This document shows, in pieces, positions 52,812 to 61,729 of a stretch of 64,000 nt of DNA. The DNA lies in contig JAWXAT010000036.1 of the NCBI GenBank assembly GCA_034439615.1, positions 85,957 to 149,956 of the forward strand. Reading direction: 5' to 3'. Below the pieces are notes generated by a model. It saw nothing but the letters and a program-made list of their open reading frames with translations. It made no database searches and had not been told where the DNA came from. A program made the translations under genes and the position numbers. The stretch's first letter is position 1; each line of letters opens with the position of its first letter. Source of the DNA: Oligoflexia bacterium. Its GTDB lineage: Bacteria; Bdellovibrionota; Bdellovibrionia; JABDDW01.

Positions 52812-54506
52812 CTATTGAGATTCTTTAATTGAAGTAATTCTAGCTTTAAAAACGTCTTTGGCTTCTCGAACCAAAGGATGAGATTCTACTTGTTCACGAA
52901 TGCGATCATTCACAGCTGTTTCGGCAGCTTCACGGGCTTCTTTGGGTGATGATTGATTGGGGGATCCTTGGGAAAGTGTAACTTGCACTTTATATTTCCG
53001 CCCCCAATGTTTGGCCACCACATCCACGATCTGGTTAACAACTTCTTTTTGTGCAACTTGATTATAGAAAAATTCTTGTTCTTTTCTAAATCCAATCACC
53101 AGATTTTCACCTTCCAGGTTTTGCAAAAATGCATACTCAAGCTTAGCACCCAAAAGTGGTTTTTCTTTTTTAATAATTCCAACAAGTTCTGCCCAACGCT
53201 CGAGATCACTTCCCCCACTTGCCACCGCTACAGTTGGCGCAGCTGCTGCTCGCACAGGAGTTGCTGTTTGCACAGGAGCTTCCGAACGCAGAGGTGTGCG
53301 CGTCGGTGTCGCAGGAATCACAGGCTTTGTTGAAACTGCTGTAGGATTTTTTGATCCGCCGTTTTCAATTGAAGCGATTAATTTTTCAATCGATGTCAAC
53401 CGTGGCGCTTGAGACAATCTTAAGAGTAACATCTCTAAAACAATACGAGGATCTTGCGCGCGAAGCACATCTCCGACACCTTTAAGTGTCATATCAAAAA
53501 GCATATGGACATCTTCATTGCTTAATTCATCAGCGTATTTTTTAAGCTCATCAATTTCTTGATCGGGTAGATCTAAAAACTCACCAGTACTTGTTGTGTT
53601 TCCACTGGCCACACTCACCTTTACAATCATGAGGTTACGAAGATGTTCTAAAAGATCTTGTGCGAATTGTTTTGGGTCATAACCTTGATGAAACACGCGT
53701 TCAATAATTTGCAAACAGCTTGCGGCATTGCGATCGACAAGTGCTCGCAATGAGGTGCTCAAAAGTGTGCGATCTGTCAGACCTAAAACTTCAACAACTT
53801 GTGTGTGGGTAACTTTGGTTCCACAAAACGTGATAACTTGATCAAGCAAACTTTGGCTATCACGCATACTGCCTTCAGATTCTCGAGCTAACAACCAAAG
53901 AGCCTGAGGTTCTGCTTCAACACCTTCTGCTTCAATAATAGTTTTTAAACGATCTACTACTTTACGAACAGGGATACGTCTAAAATCAAAACGCTGACAG
54001 CGCGATAAAATAGTCACCGGAATTTTTTGCGGCTCTGTCGTCGCAAAAATAAAAATCACATGTGGTGGTGGTTCTTCTAAAGTTTTAAGGAGCGCATTAA
54101 ATGCACTTGTAGAAAGCATGTGAACTTCATCAATAATATAGACTTTGTATTTGCCCGTAGAGGGCATGTAGCCAACGGTTTCACGAAGCTCACGAATATT
54201 TTCTACGCCGTTATTACTGGCTCCGTCGACTTCAATGACATCAATAGAACGCCCGGCTGTGATTTCTTGGCAATCATGACATTCATTGCATGGTACAAAA
54301 TCTTTTGCCTTAGGGCATCTGAGACTTTTAGCTAAAATTCTTGCGGCAGAAGTTTTTCCAACTCCACGAGCTCCCGTAAATAATAGTGCGTGAGGCATGC
54401 GAGAACTTTTAAGTGCATTGAGAAGTGTGGTCGCCACATGTTCTTGACCAACTAATTCTTCGAAAGATTGTGGACGCCATTTGCGCGCTAAAACTTGATA
54501 AGACAA
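52812..54506 (-). CDS. dnaX: DNA polymerase III subunits gamma/tau
   Basis: A 564-residue clamp-loader subunit. LSYQVLARKWRPQSFEELVG opens the protein, Walker A is GARGVGKTSAARILA, the zinc module is CPKAKDFVPCNECHDC, DEVHMLSTSAFNALLKTLEE contains Walker B, and SRCQRFDF is the SRC motif. A Pro/Ala/Thr-rich linker near residue 385 precedes the tau-like C-terminus. The start is TTG 54506, giving the canonical (M)SYQVLARK; the in-frame ATG at 54542 lies inside the SRP RNA gene and is unlikely. Confidence 0.93.
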   Translation of the reverse strand: MSYQVLARKWRPQSFEELVGQEHVATTLLNALKSSRMPHALLFTGARGVGKTSAARILAKSLRCPKAKDFVPCNECHDCQEITAGRSIDVIEVDGASNNGVENIRELRETVGYMPSTGKYKVYIIDEVHMLSTSAFNALLKTLEEPPPHVIFIFATTEPQKIPVTILSRCQRFDFRRIPVRKVVDRLKTIIEAEGVEAEPQALWLLARESEGSMRDSQSLLDQVITFCGTKVTHTQVVEVLGLTDRTLLSTSLRALVDRNAASCLQIIERVFHQGYDPKQFAQDLLEHLRNLMIVKVSVASGNTTSTGEFLDLPDQEIDELKKYADELSNEDVHMLFDMTLKGVGDVLRAQDPRIVLEMLLLRLSQAPRLTSIEKLIASIENGGSKNPTAVSTKPVIPATPTRTPLRSEAPVQTATPVRAAAAPTVAVASGGSDLERWAELVGIIKKEKPLLGAKLEYAFLQNLEGENLVIGFRKEQEFFYNQVAQKEVVNQIVDVVAKHWGRKYKVQVTLSQGSPNQSSPKEAREAAETAVNDRIREQVESHPLVREAKDVFKARITSIKESQ

Positions 54507-54526
54507 CTCGCCCCCGATTGAAGGAA

Positions 54527-54623
54527 GACCGGGCAACCCCACATCACATAAAGACGCCTGCTACCGTTGCTTCCTTTCGGACCTGGCGGGGTTTGCAGAG
54601 CCCCGATTGCGTAGGACCCGGCC
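54527..54623 (-). ncRNA. ffs: Small bacterial signal recognition particle RNA (4.5S RNA)
   Basis: The minus strand holds the invariant SRP apical motif CAGGTCCGAAAGGAAGCAAC. The ends GGCCGGG (54623 side) and CCCGGTC (54527 side) pair to close a 97-base hairpin, the usual size of a short SRP RNA. It ends 20 bases before the dnaX TTG start, which is a common position for ffs. Confidence 0.93.
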
Positions 54624-54754
54624 ACATAAAAACAATTGCGCGCAGTAAAACGCACCGCATTGTTTATTGCAAGCTTTTCGTGCAGTTAAACCCGTTGATG
54701 CGCCGTACCTATAACCCGTAGACATCTTAAATCTTTCCTGTTAAAAAACCTCCT

Positions 54755-55966
54755 ATGTCGAATATCAAAAGAAGACCTTCTCGGGTCGTAAAAATCGGTC
54801 AGATTTTAATGGGTGGAGACAATCCCATTGTCGTTCAATCCATGACCAACACGGACACCGCTGATGTTGCATCGACCATTAAACAAATCCAAGAACTTGC
54901 AGATTCAGGTTCAGAAATTGTTCGCATTACTGTGAACACTGAAGAGGCAGCCATTGCCGTTCCTAAAATTGTCGAGGGACTTTATAAAAATAATTACTCA
55001 ACTCCAATTATCGGAGATTTTCATTACAACGGACATTTGCTTTTAAAAAAATACCCTGAATGCGCAAAGGCCTTAGCAAAATACAGAATCAATCCTGGAA
55101 ATTGCGATATCGGAAAAGAAGAAAAAAATAATTTTGCCACCATGATTGAAATCGCAATGCAAAATGAAAAACCCGTTCGTATTGGTGCTAACTGGGGATC
55201 CCTTGATAAAGTCACACTCGCGCGCATGATGGATGCAAACGCAAAACTCGCCAAGCCACTTAACGCCAATGCGGTTATGCAAAATGCTCTTGTTGCTTCA
55301 GCGGTAGAATCAGCACAGCAAGCTGAAAAAATGGGATTACCAAAAGATCGCATCGTTTTGTCAGCTAAAATTTCACAAATTCAAGGTCTTGTTGATGTGT
55401 ATCGTTCACTGGCTCAACAAGATGACTACGCACTTCACCTTGGTTTAACCGAAGCTGGCATTGGTAATAAAGGCACTGTCGCTTCTGCTGCAGCATTAGC
55501 CATTTTACTTCAAGAAGGTATTGGCGACACCATTCGGGTTTCAATCACACCAACTCCTACAAGTTCACGAACAGAAGAAGTCATTGTTGCTCAACAAATT
55601 TTACAATCATTAGAAATTAGAAACTTCACACCCCAAGTAACCTCTTGCCCAGGTTGTGGTCGAACCACCAGCACTTTGTTTCAATCTATGGCTGAACAAA
55701 TTCAAAATTACCTGCGCGATAACATGGCTCACTGGAAACTTAAAAAACCAAATGCGAGCGAAATGAAAGTAGCGGTCATGGGCTGCATCGTTAACGGCCC
55801 AGGTGAATCCAAACACGCAAACCTTGGTATTTCATTGCCAGGTACAGCAGAGGATCCCAAAGCGCCCGTCTATGTTGACGGAATACTTGTCACAACCCTT
55901 CAAGGCAAAGATATTGTTCCTGAATTCATCAAAATTATTAATAATTACGTTGAATCTCATTACTGA
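54755..55966 (+). CDS. ispG: 4-hydroxy-3-methylbut-2-enyl diphosphate synthase
   Basis: A 403-residue IspG (GcpE) of the MEP isoprenoid pathway. [30 protein letters not shown], and the 4Fe-4S ligands in SCPGCGR and [10 protein letters not shown] are present. It is transcribed away from the SRP RNA. No Shine-Dalgarno sequence precedes the ATG; the bases CCTCC lie there instead, so initiation may rely on other features. Undecaprenyl carriers for the polysaccharide locus depend on this pathway. Confidence 0.95.
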   Translation: MSNIKRRPSRVVKIGQILMGGDNPIVVQSMTNTDTADVASTIKQIQELADSGSEIVRITVNTEEAAIAVPKIVEGLYKNNYSTPIIGDFHYNGHLLLKKYPECAKALAKYRINPGNCDIGKEEKNNFATMIEIAMQNEKPVRIGANWGSLDKVTLARMMDANAKLAKPLNANAVMQNALVASAVESAQQAEKMGLPKDRIVLSAKISQIQGLVDVYRSLAQQDDYALHLGLTEAGIGNKGTVASAAALAILLQEGIGDTIRVSITPTPTSSRTEEVIVAQQILQSLEIRNFTPQVTSCPGCGRTTSTLFQSMAEQIQNYLRDNMAHWKLKKPNASEMKVAVMGCIVNGPGESKHANLGISLPGTAEDPKAPVYVDGILVTTLQGKDIVPEFIKIINNYVESHY

Positions 55967-56091
55967 TTGACGCCTCTCATCACACCTTTATGTTTGCAAT
56001 CCAACAAACGGCTTCCTAGACTTTGATCATAAAAAGTCACGGCATTTCGACTTTTAAAAATTGCAGTAATTCATAACCACAGGAGGGGCCA

Positions 56092-56778
56092 ATGAATCTA
56101 TTTTCTAAAGGAGCATTTCTTGCTCTCGCATTAACTGTTTCAATCAACGCTCAAGCGAACACATTAACCGGAGATCAAATTAAAGAATTATCTTTTGATC
56201 CACCAACGATCACAGAAGTTGAACCCATGCAAATTCCAAGTATTTACGTTATGAAAAGCGTACAGACTGAAGGCGAAGGTGATGGAATCAATATTGGTGA
56301 TATCGTAAATGCAGGCAAATTTATTTGGGAGATCATCAAAGCGGGTCAACCCGTTGCCAACATGACCTCTGATGTTGCTCACGCACTTCCTCGCGGAAGC
56401 GAAGGTTGGCAATCTCTATCTGCTTGGTCATTGCCCCAAGCAAAAGCTTACAATGTTGTGTACAAAAACAAATTTGGTAAAGAAGTTGTAAACTTCACAT
56501 ATCAAGTTTTTTATACTTTCAACGGTGGCGTTCGTGGTGCTGGAAAATTCTTAGCCAACATCACAGCAATTCCCACTCATATTAAAGTTGCAAGCTGGGG
56601 CTATAGCTTAAATGCTTCAGCTCAAGTTCGTAATGCAACAAACATCGGCACAGATGACCATCCAGTTGCTTTATTGCCATTGGTTGTAAGCTGGCGCCTC
56701 AACACTATGATACAAGCCGAAGTGAATACTAAGAGCTACACCATTCAAGGTGATGGCGTTTACTTAGAACAGAAATAA
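56092..56778 (+). CDS. Secreted protein of unknown function
   Basis: A 228-residue protein with a clear signal peptide (LALALTVSINAQAN, cleavage about residue 23) and GGAGGGG upstream of ATG. The mature part has GWQSLSAWSLPQAKAYNVVY and a beta-rich C-terminus with VALLPLVVSWRLNTMIQAE. I do not recognise a family. It is a single-gene unit ending in a strong terminator and is probably periplasmic or exported. Confidence 0.75.
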   Translation: MNLFSKGAFLALALTVSINAQANTLTGDQIKELSFDPPTITEVEPMQIPSIYVMKSVQTEGEGDGINIGDIVNAGKFIWEIIKAGQPVANMTSDVAHALPRGSEGWQSLSAWSLPQAKAYNVVYKNKFGKEVVNFTYQVFYTFNGGVRGAGKFLANITAIPTHIKVASWGYSLNASAQVRNATNIGTDDHPVALLPLVVSWRLNTMIQAEVNTKSYTIQGDGVYLEQK

Positions 56779-56806
56779 ACTGGCAAAATCATAGCGTTTA
56801 AAAGAG

Positions 56807-56835
56807 CCGATCTCGAGAACCGAGATCGGTTTTTC
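56807..56835 (+). terminator. Rho-independent terminator
   Basis: CCGATCTCG (56807-56815) pairs perfectly with CGAGATCGG (56821-56829) around a five-base loop and is followed by TTTTTC. It ends the secreted-protein gene. Confidence 0.85.
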
Positions 56836-56905
56836 TTTGGAAATAAATACAATACTCCCACCTCGCCTATCTTTTTAACTGTGAGTTTGTTAAGTTGTTT
56901 TTGTT

Positions 56906-58027
56906 ATGCCGAAGTTTTTTGCTACCACACCTCGAGGACTTGAACTAGTTCTCGAAAAAGAACTCCACGATCTGGGAATTACCAAAACAAAATTAGGGAT
57001 TGCCGGCGTTGAATTTCACACCAATTGGGCTGGCTGCTATAAAGCTAACTTAGAAGTTACATCTGCTAGTCGAATTCTTTATCCTGTTTTAGATTTCCCC
57101 GCTTACGAACCCGATCAGATTTATCATAATGTTTTAAAACACGATTGGACCAAATACATTACTGTTGATCAAACACTGGCCATGGATTCTTCCGTTCGCG
57201 ACAGTGGCATTCGTGATTTACGCATCGTCGCACTTAAAGCCAAAGACGCCGTTGTTGATCAGTTTGTCAAAAAATATGGTTCACGCCCGAATGTCGATGC
57301 AGAGAATCCAGATATGCAAGTTTCATTACGTCTTGTAAAAAACTTATGCACAGTTTCACTAGACACCTCTGGCGGATCACTTCATTACCGCGGGTATCGC
57401 GACCGAGGTGCACCAGCACCACTAAAAGAAAATCTCGCTGCAGCTTTAATTAAAATGACTGGTTGGGATCAAAGTAGTCCTTTGATGGATCCTATGTGCG
57501 GCTCAGGAACTTTTTGTATTGAGGCAGCACTGATGGGTTTGAAAATTCCACCAGGAAGCTTTCGAACGCGTTTTGGATTTCAACGATGGCTAACCTTTCA
57601 AACTGACGCGTTTAAGTTGTTACGCGATGAAATTGGTCAAAGAGTTTTAGATGACGTGCCGTTTAGAGTATACGGATCTGATTGCGATATGCGTGCTGTC
57701 GCAGCCGCTCGAGCCAATACTGAAAACGCTGGCACTGAAGTGGTAACTATTTTTAGAAGACAAGATATTACAGAATTCATTCCCGCACCAACACCTGGGG
57801 TTCTCATCACTAATCCACCCTACGGTGAAAGACTCGGTGAGAGCCAAGATCTCGTTGATCTGTACTCAAAACTGGGGCACCAACTTAAAACACACTTTCA
57901 AGGTTGGAAAGCTTTTGTTCTCACCGGCAACCCAACACTTGCCAAAGCCATAGGCTTAGAACCAAAAAGATCAACACGCGTATATAATGGCGCAATCGAA
58001 TGTCAGTTTTTAAAATTTGAACCTTGA
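56906..58027 (+). CDS. THUMP-type class I rRNA methyltransferase (RlmL-like)
   Basis: A 373-residue protein. An N-terminal THUMP-like region (FFATTPRGLELVLEKEL, ferredoxin-like) precedes YRGYRDRGAPAPLKENLAAA, a methyltransferase motif I MDPMCGSGTFCIEAAL and the N6/N2-type catalytic motif TNPPYGERLG. It is the length of RlmL without the RlmK half and would make an N2-methylguanosine in 23S rRNA (family knowledge). Single gene. Confidence 0.88.
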   Translation: MPKFFATTPRGLELVLEKELHDLGITKTKLGIAGVEFHTNWAGCYKANLEVTSASRILYPVLDFPAYEPDQIYHNVLKHDWTKYITVDQTLAMDSSVRDSGIRDLRIVALKAKDAVVDQFVKKYGSRPNVDAENPDMQVSLRLVKNLCTVSLDTSGGSLHYRGYRDRGAPAPLKENLAAALIKMTGWDQSSPLMDPMCGSGTFCIEAALMGLKIPPGSFRTRFGFQRWLTFQTDAFKLLRDEIGQRVLDDVPFRVYGSDCDMRAVAAARANTENAGTEVVTIFRRQDITEFIPAPTPGVLITNPPYGERLGESQDLVDLYSKLGHQLKTHFQGWKAFVLTGNPTLAKAIGLEPKRSTRVYNGAIECQFLKFEP

Positions 58028-58036
58028 TCGAAAATA

Positions 58037-58630
58037 TTATTTCTGTTTTTGGTTCGGGTCCCTGCTGGGCAAATCTTGTTTTGAGAAAATTCGATGAGTT
58101 TCTGAGGTCCTCTGTAAAATACTAAAACTTATAATATTATAACGCTTCATGTGTTGCACATTTCCATCTATTTCAAGAATGGTTGTATCACCCATCGTAG
58201 TTTCACCACGATAAACACCTGTGTAAGAATTATTTTTTGAATTTAACTGAACAGACATGCCTGGCTGTAAAAAATCTGCTTTAGATAAAATAATGTTTCC
58301 CAATTCTGACATTGTTGTTTTTCCAGTTGCTGGGTCAATTGCAATTCGTATGGTATCTCGCAAAGTAATTGTAGCATCATCTTCAGTGACAAAAATCCCC
58401 TGATAAATGCGATTGTTTTTAATTGATCGCATTGCTCGAGAATCAACTTGCAATGTAGACCCAGGGTCCAATTTCTCATGGTTTTCAGGTGCAGGAATAA
58501 CGTCTTCAAGCCCACCCATTTTATCGACACAAGATGGCTTAACTTGACGCACATCTGTCATGGCTGAGGCAAATCCGCTAATCAAAACAAGCTTTGAAAT
58601 TAGAATTGAAACAAGAATATTTCTGTTCAT
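58037..58630 (-). CDS. Secreted protein of unknown function
   Basis: A 197-residue protein with a signal peptide (ILVSILISKLVLISGFASA). The mature part has a beta-rich centre (GIFVTEDDATITLRDTIRIA, then ISFSILQ) that looks like small barrel repeats. No family recognised. It ends nine bases before the convergent RNA methyltransferase stop. Confidence 0.7.
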   Translation of the reverse strand: MNRNILVSILISKLVLISGFASAMTDVRQVKPSCVDKMGGLEDVIPAPENHEKLDPGSTLQVDSRAMRSIKNNRIYQGIFVTEDDATITLRDTIRIAIDPATGKTTMSELGNIILSKADFLQPGMSVQLNSKNNSYTGVYRGETTMGDTTILEIDGNVQHMKRYNIISFSILQRTSETHRIFSKQDLPSRDPNQKQK

Positions 58631-58719
58631 ACATTATCTAAAAAGCAAATGATGTGCCGATAATTATAGAGGTTTAATCAAGACCTATTGTATCTGGTAA
58701 TTGCACTTGAAGAAATTGC

Positions 58720-58752
58720 TAGAGAGTGCGTAAAAAATCGTCACTCTCTAGA
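58720..58752 (-). terminator. Terminator-like hairpin after the first kinase-like gene
   Basis: CTAGAGAGTG (58720-58729) and CACTCTCTAG (58743-58752) pair perfectly around an A-rich loop. It lies 12 bases beyond the stop of the leftward gene. The following U tract is poor, so efficiency is uncertain. Confidence 0.5.
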
Positions 58753-58763
58753 TCTCAAAAATG

Positions 58764-59990
58764 TCAGTTTACTGGGCAAGTGCGACTGGAAATTTTCGCC
58801 AATCGTTTATTAAACACTCGTATCCATACATCAACATTGCCATTAAATGGGGACACATGAATTCTTGCACCTTCGAAAAGATCGCGAATCTGTTGAGGCT
58901 TAAGGCTACTCAATAGGCGTGCTGCTAGTTTTCTGCCTTCCTCGCCAACTTCAATGTCTTTCCAACTTTCAGTCATGTTGCCTTTCATCTGAAGCATGCA
59001 TGCACCAGTTTCAGACCAAATAGAGTGTTCTTCCCACCCCACCACATCAAGTTTAGAAAAACCTTTATGCATACCACGTGAACTACTGCCAAAAGTTGTT
59101 CCTGCATCGCTAATAAAGGCCACAGGATTTTTACAATAGCCATCATCCCGAATAGTCGAATCAGTACAAGTTAGCATTTGATTATCGTCTTTATTGTCAG
59201 CGTGGTTTAAAAAAACCGATACAATACGAAATGCATCCAATTCTGCTTTTGAGGCTCCCCCGCGAGATGCATCGATATTTGCTAATTCCGTATAACCCCA
59301 GCCGTCCTTTTTAGGGCTAATCATACGCTTACCTGGTAAGCGTCGCTCAATAGTTGCATATTGAAAATCGGTATACTTATCAAAACTTAAAAATTTACTA
59401 TGATCTTTTGAATAACGACATCCAGGAGCATTGTTCAATTGAAATTGACAATGATCATCTTTGATTTGTTTTATCGGGCTATAAAATTTTGTATTCGCAC
59501 TGTAGGGGTCTTTGGGACAACCAAAACAACGAATTGTTTTAACAATAAAGATACTATCAGTACCAAAACCTAGTGCGCTTAATAGTCGAGTAGCCATTGG
59601 TTCAGCACCTACTTCTGCGGTGGATTTTTTCTCTCTGTGATATTTAACTTTTATGACTTCGCCATTTGGTATTGCGCAAAGAAATTTTGGTGTTGCACCT
59701 GAGTATCGCTCATTGCTCACCCACTTACATGTAATCTCTGAATCATTTGTGAATTCATTTGGAGAGCCTTGTGTAACCCTCAAATTAACTGCACCAATTG
59801 GAGCTGGTTCACTCCAAACTTTAGCGCGAGTAAAAGCTTCGGCACGAAACTCTTCTTCACGGCCAGTTGGTAAAACCATTTTATCGTTTGGCCTACCAGA
59901 CTGGTAAGTAGCTTGTGGTAATTGAGGTAACAATTGGGCAGATGCAAAAAAGCTTGTGAATGTAGTTACTACAATAATTAATAATTTCAT
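58764..59990 (-). CDS. Secreted protein with kinase-like motifs (copy A)
   Basis: A 408-residue protein with a signal peptide (MKLLIIVVTTFTSFFASAQ) and many Cys. Motifs in kinase order: VIKVKY (Lys 114/116), GAEPMATRLL (Glu about 130), HADNKDDN (residues 263-270, catalytic-loop-like Asp and Asn) and ISDAGTTFG (Asp 295, DFG-like). It is a clear paralogue of the next gene, which keeps all four. Atypical secreted kinases (Fam20/HipA/PI4K-like) are the best structural guess. A Ser/Thr-rich target in periplasm or prey is speculation. Confidence 0.6.
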   Translation of the reverse strand: MKLLIIVVTTFTSFFASAQLLPQLPQATYQSGRPNDKMVLPTGREEEFRAEAFTRAKVWSEPAPIGAVNLRVTQGSPNEFTNDSEITCKWVSNERYSGATPKFLCAIPNGEVIKVKYHREKKSTAEVGAEPMATRLLSALGFGTDSIFIVKTIRCFGCPKDPYSANTKFYSPIKQIKDDHCQFQLNNAPGCRYSKDHSKFLSFDKYTDFQYATIERRLPGKRMISPKKDGWGYTELANIDASRGGASKAELDAFRIVSVFLNHADNKDDNQMLTCTDSTIRDDGYCKNPVAFISDAGTTFGSSSRGMHKGFSKLDVVGWEEHSIWSETGACMLQMKGNMTESWKDIEVGEEGRKLAARLLSSLKPQQIRDLFEGARIHVSPFNGNVDVWIRVFNKRLAKISSRTCPVN

Positions 59991-60001
59991 CCCTTATCTG
60001 A

Positions 60002-61144
60002 TTACCGCTGACAACTTGCTGATGAAATTACATCGCGTTTTGCTTTAAAAACCCTTAGCCATTCTTCAACATTATTATGAGCAGTGTTCTTAAATGGTAA
60101 GTTTGAGATATTAACTCCGTTAAAGAGATCTCGAATTTGACCATCAGAGAGGCTGTTAAGCAGTCTTGCCGCTAAATTACGCCCTTCTTCGCCAACAGTG
60201 ACGTCTTTAAATGAGCCTGTTAAACTGTTTTTAAGATGAAGTGTGCAGGGACCGTCTTTAGACCACACCTGTGACTTTTCCCAGGCGGTAAGGTCAAATT
60301 TTGGATATGACATCGTTAAAAAGTTAAAACCGCCACCAAATGCGACACCAATATCAGCAACAAAAGCCACCGGAGCTTCGCATTCTTGACCATCCTTAAT
60401 CTTCTTTAAGCAAACAAGTGAATGATTAGCGGCCTTATTATCAGAGTGAGTTAAAAAGGAAGCCATAATGCGAAATGCATCAACTTCAGCTACGGATGAC
60501 CCAAGTTTGGGATCAATGCGATCGAGCTCATCCCAGCCCCAACCCTGATCTTCTTTGGATTCAATTTTTTTACCGGTTTTACGCTCTATTGCTACTTCGT
60601 AAAAATCATAAAATGGCTCATCAGAACGATAAACATACTGACCATTTTCTCGTATTCCATGAATCGCATAAAAATTATCGCGAACTTTTTTAATTTTATG
60701 TTGAGTAAGCAATGTTACAAAAACTGGATCTTTCGGACACCCAATACAACGAACTTTTTTAACAAGATACATTCTATCTGCTTCAAAACCCAGTGCACGC
60801 AATAGACGTGTACCCGCAGTTTCTGCATAAACTTCTGGGTTAAGGCCATTTTTTGTAGAATATTTTATTTTAAGTACGTCACCATTTTTTGTTTTACAGT
60901 AAAATTTTGCAGTTACACCAGAAACTTGCCTATAGGGCTGCCAATCACAAGTGATTTCATCATCAGCACGAAAACCATCATCACCTACCTCAGTTTTGCT
61001 TAAATCAGCTAGATGAATAGGAACTCGCGGTTCATTCCAAACTCGAGCACTTCGAAGGGCTTTTTCGCGTGCCTCAGGGGTTACTGTCGCAGCAGATGCA
61101 ATTCCAGCAATGAGAAGTAAAAAAGAGAAAGCCATTAATTTCAT
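60002..61144 (-). CDS. Secreted protein with kinase-like motifs (copy B)
   Basis: A 380-residue paralogue of the gene 11 bases downstream, with signal peptide MKLMAFSFLLLIAGIASA. The conserved points are LKIKY (Lys 92/94), YAETAGTRLLRALGF (Glu 108), LTHSDNKAAN (residues 231-240) and FVADIGVAFGGG (Asp 264). Shared VRCIGCPKDP and VGEEGRNLAARLL blocks show recent duplication. The two genes form a leftward pair. Confidence 0.6.
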   Translation of the reverse strand: MKLMAFSFLLLIAGIASAATVTPEAREKALRSARVWNEPRVPIHLADLSKTEVGDDGFRADDEITCDWQPYRQVSGVTAKFYCKTKNGDVLKIKYSTKNGLNPEVYAETAGTRLLRALGFEADRMYLVKKVRCIGCPKDPVFVTLLTQHKIKKVRDNFYAIHGIRENGQYVYRSDEPFYDFYEVAIERKTGKKIESKEDQGWGWDELDRIDPKLGSSVAEVDAFRIMASFLTHSDNKAANHSLVCLKKIKDGQECEAPVAFVADIGVAFGGGFNFLTMSYPKFDLTAWEKSQVWSKDGPCTLHLKNSLTGSFKDVTVGEEGRNLAARLLNSLSDGQIRDLFNGVNISNLPFKNTAHNNVEEWLRVFKAKRDVISSASCQR

Positions 61145-61343
61145 AACTCAACCCCAGATAAAGGTTCACTTTGGACTGCTGGAAAACCCAGAATTTGAGT
61201 TCTTATAATAACGAATTTTAGAATTTAAACAAAGTACATTTCCCCTCGAAACATCTAGTGTTTTTACACACTCGTGTTTAAGAAATAGTCATACTGACTC
61301 ACATATAAGCCTGAAACAATATTGCGCTCATCAAACCAACTTA

Positions 61344-61372
61344 TTGATAATTATCAGAAGAAGATGTAATAT
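61344..61372 (+). promoter_or_regulatory. Promoter with palindrome in the 61145-61455 intergenic region
   Basis: TTGATA (61344-61349) and TAATAT (61367-61372) are 17 bases apart; the perfect palindrome TGATAATTATCA (61345-61356) overlaps the -35. The transcript would have a leader of about 77 bases before ATG 61456. Otherwise this 311-base region is AT-rich and shows no gene. Confidence 0.5.
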
Positions 61373-61455
61373 AGCCGAACTAAACAAATAAAAAATCAAC
61401 GTATCTGAACTAAAAAATTTGGAAATTTGATTTAAATATTTTTTCCGGAGTACTT

Positions 61456-61701
61456 ATGAAAACGCAAACACGCGTTGAGCCTATTTCTTTGCCATTAATT
61501 TCGGTAAAGAAAAATTTTTGGCTGATATCAGGAAAACTGATTCCGCCATTACTTATGATTCCACGCAAAATGGATCGCTTAAGCAAATTTGCTTATTCAT
61601 TAATGCGCCCAGTTTCATCTCAACGTAAAATTGGACCACATATGAAATCATTAACCGAAAGTGCGTGGCGCAATAAATACGAGCAATACAGACAAAATTA
61701 A
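61456..61701 (+). CDS. Small basic protein of unknown function
   Basis: An 81-residue protein (MKTQTRVEPISLPLISVKKN at the start) with a hydrophobic stretch near residues 22-36 and a basic, Ser/Lys-rich end. CCGGAG lies nine bases upstream of the ATG, a promoter lies at 61344 and a perfect terminator hairpin overlaps its stop, so I think it is a real gene. No family recognised. Confidence 0.6.
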   Translation: MKTQTRVEPISLPLISVKKNFWLISGKLIPPLLMIPRKMDRLSKFAYSLMRPVSSQRKIGPHMKSLTESAWRNKYEQYRQN

Positions 61702-61721
61702 TTTGTCTGTATTGCAGTTTT
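61683..61721 (+). terminator. Strong terminator of the 81-residue gene
   Basis: GCAATACAGACAAA (61683-61696) pairs perfectly over 14 bases with TTTGTCTGTATTGC (61702-61715) around a five-base loop and is followed by a T-rich run. It includes the stop codon and may also serve the convergent subtilisin gene. Confidence 0.8.
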
Positions 61722-61729
61722 TAATTTTT

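Noticed and set aside
54507..54542. Twelve-residue N-terminal extension of DnaX from ATG 54542
   Set aside because: It overlaps the SRP RNA and is not part of the conserved DnaX start.
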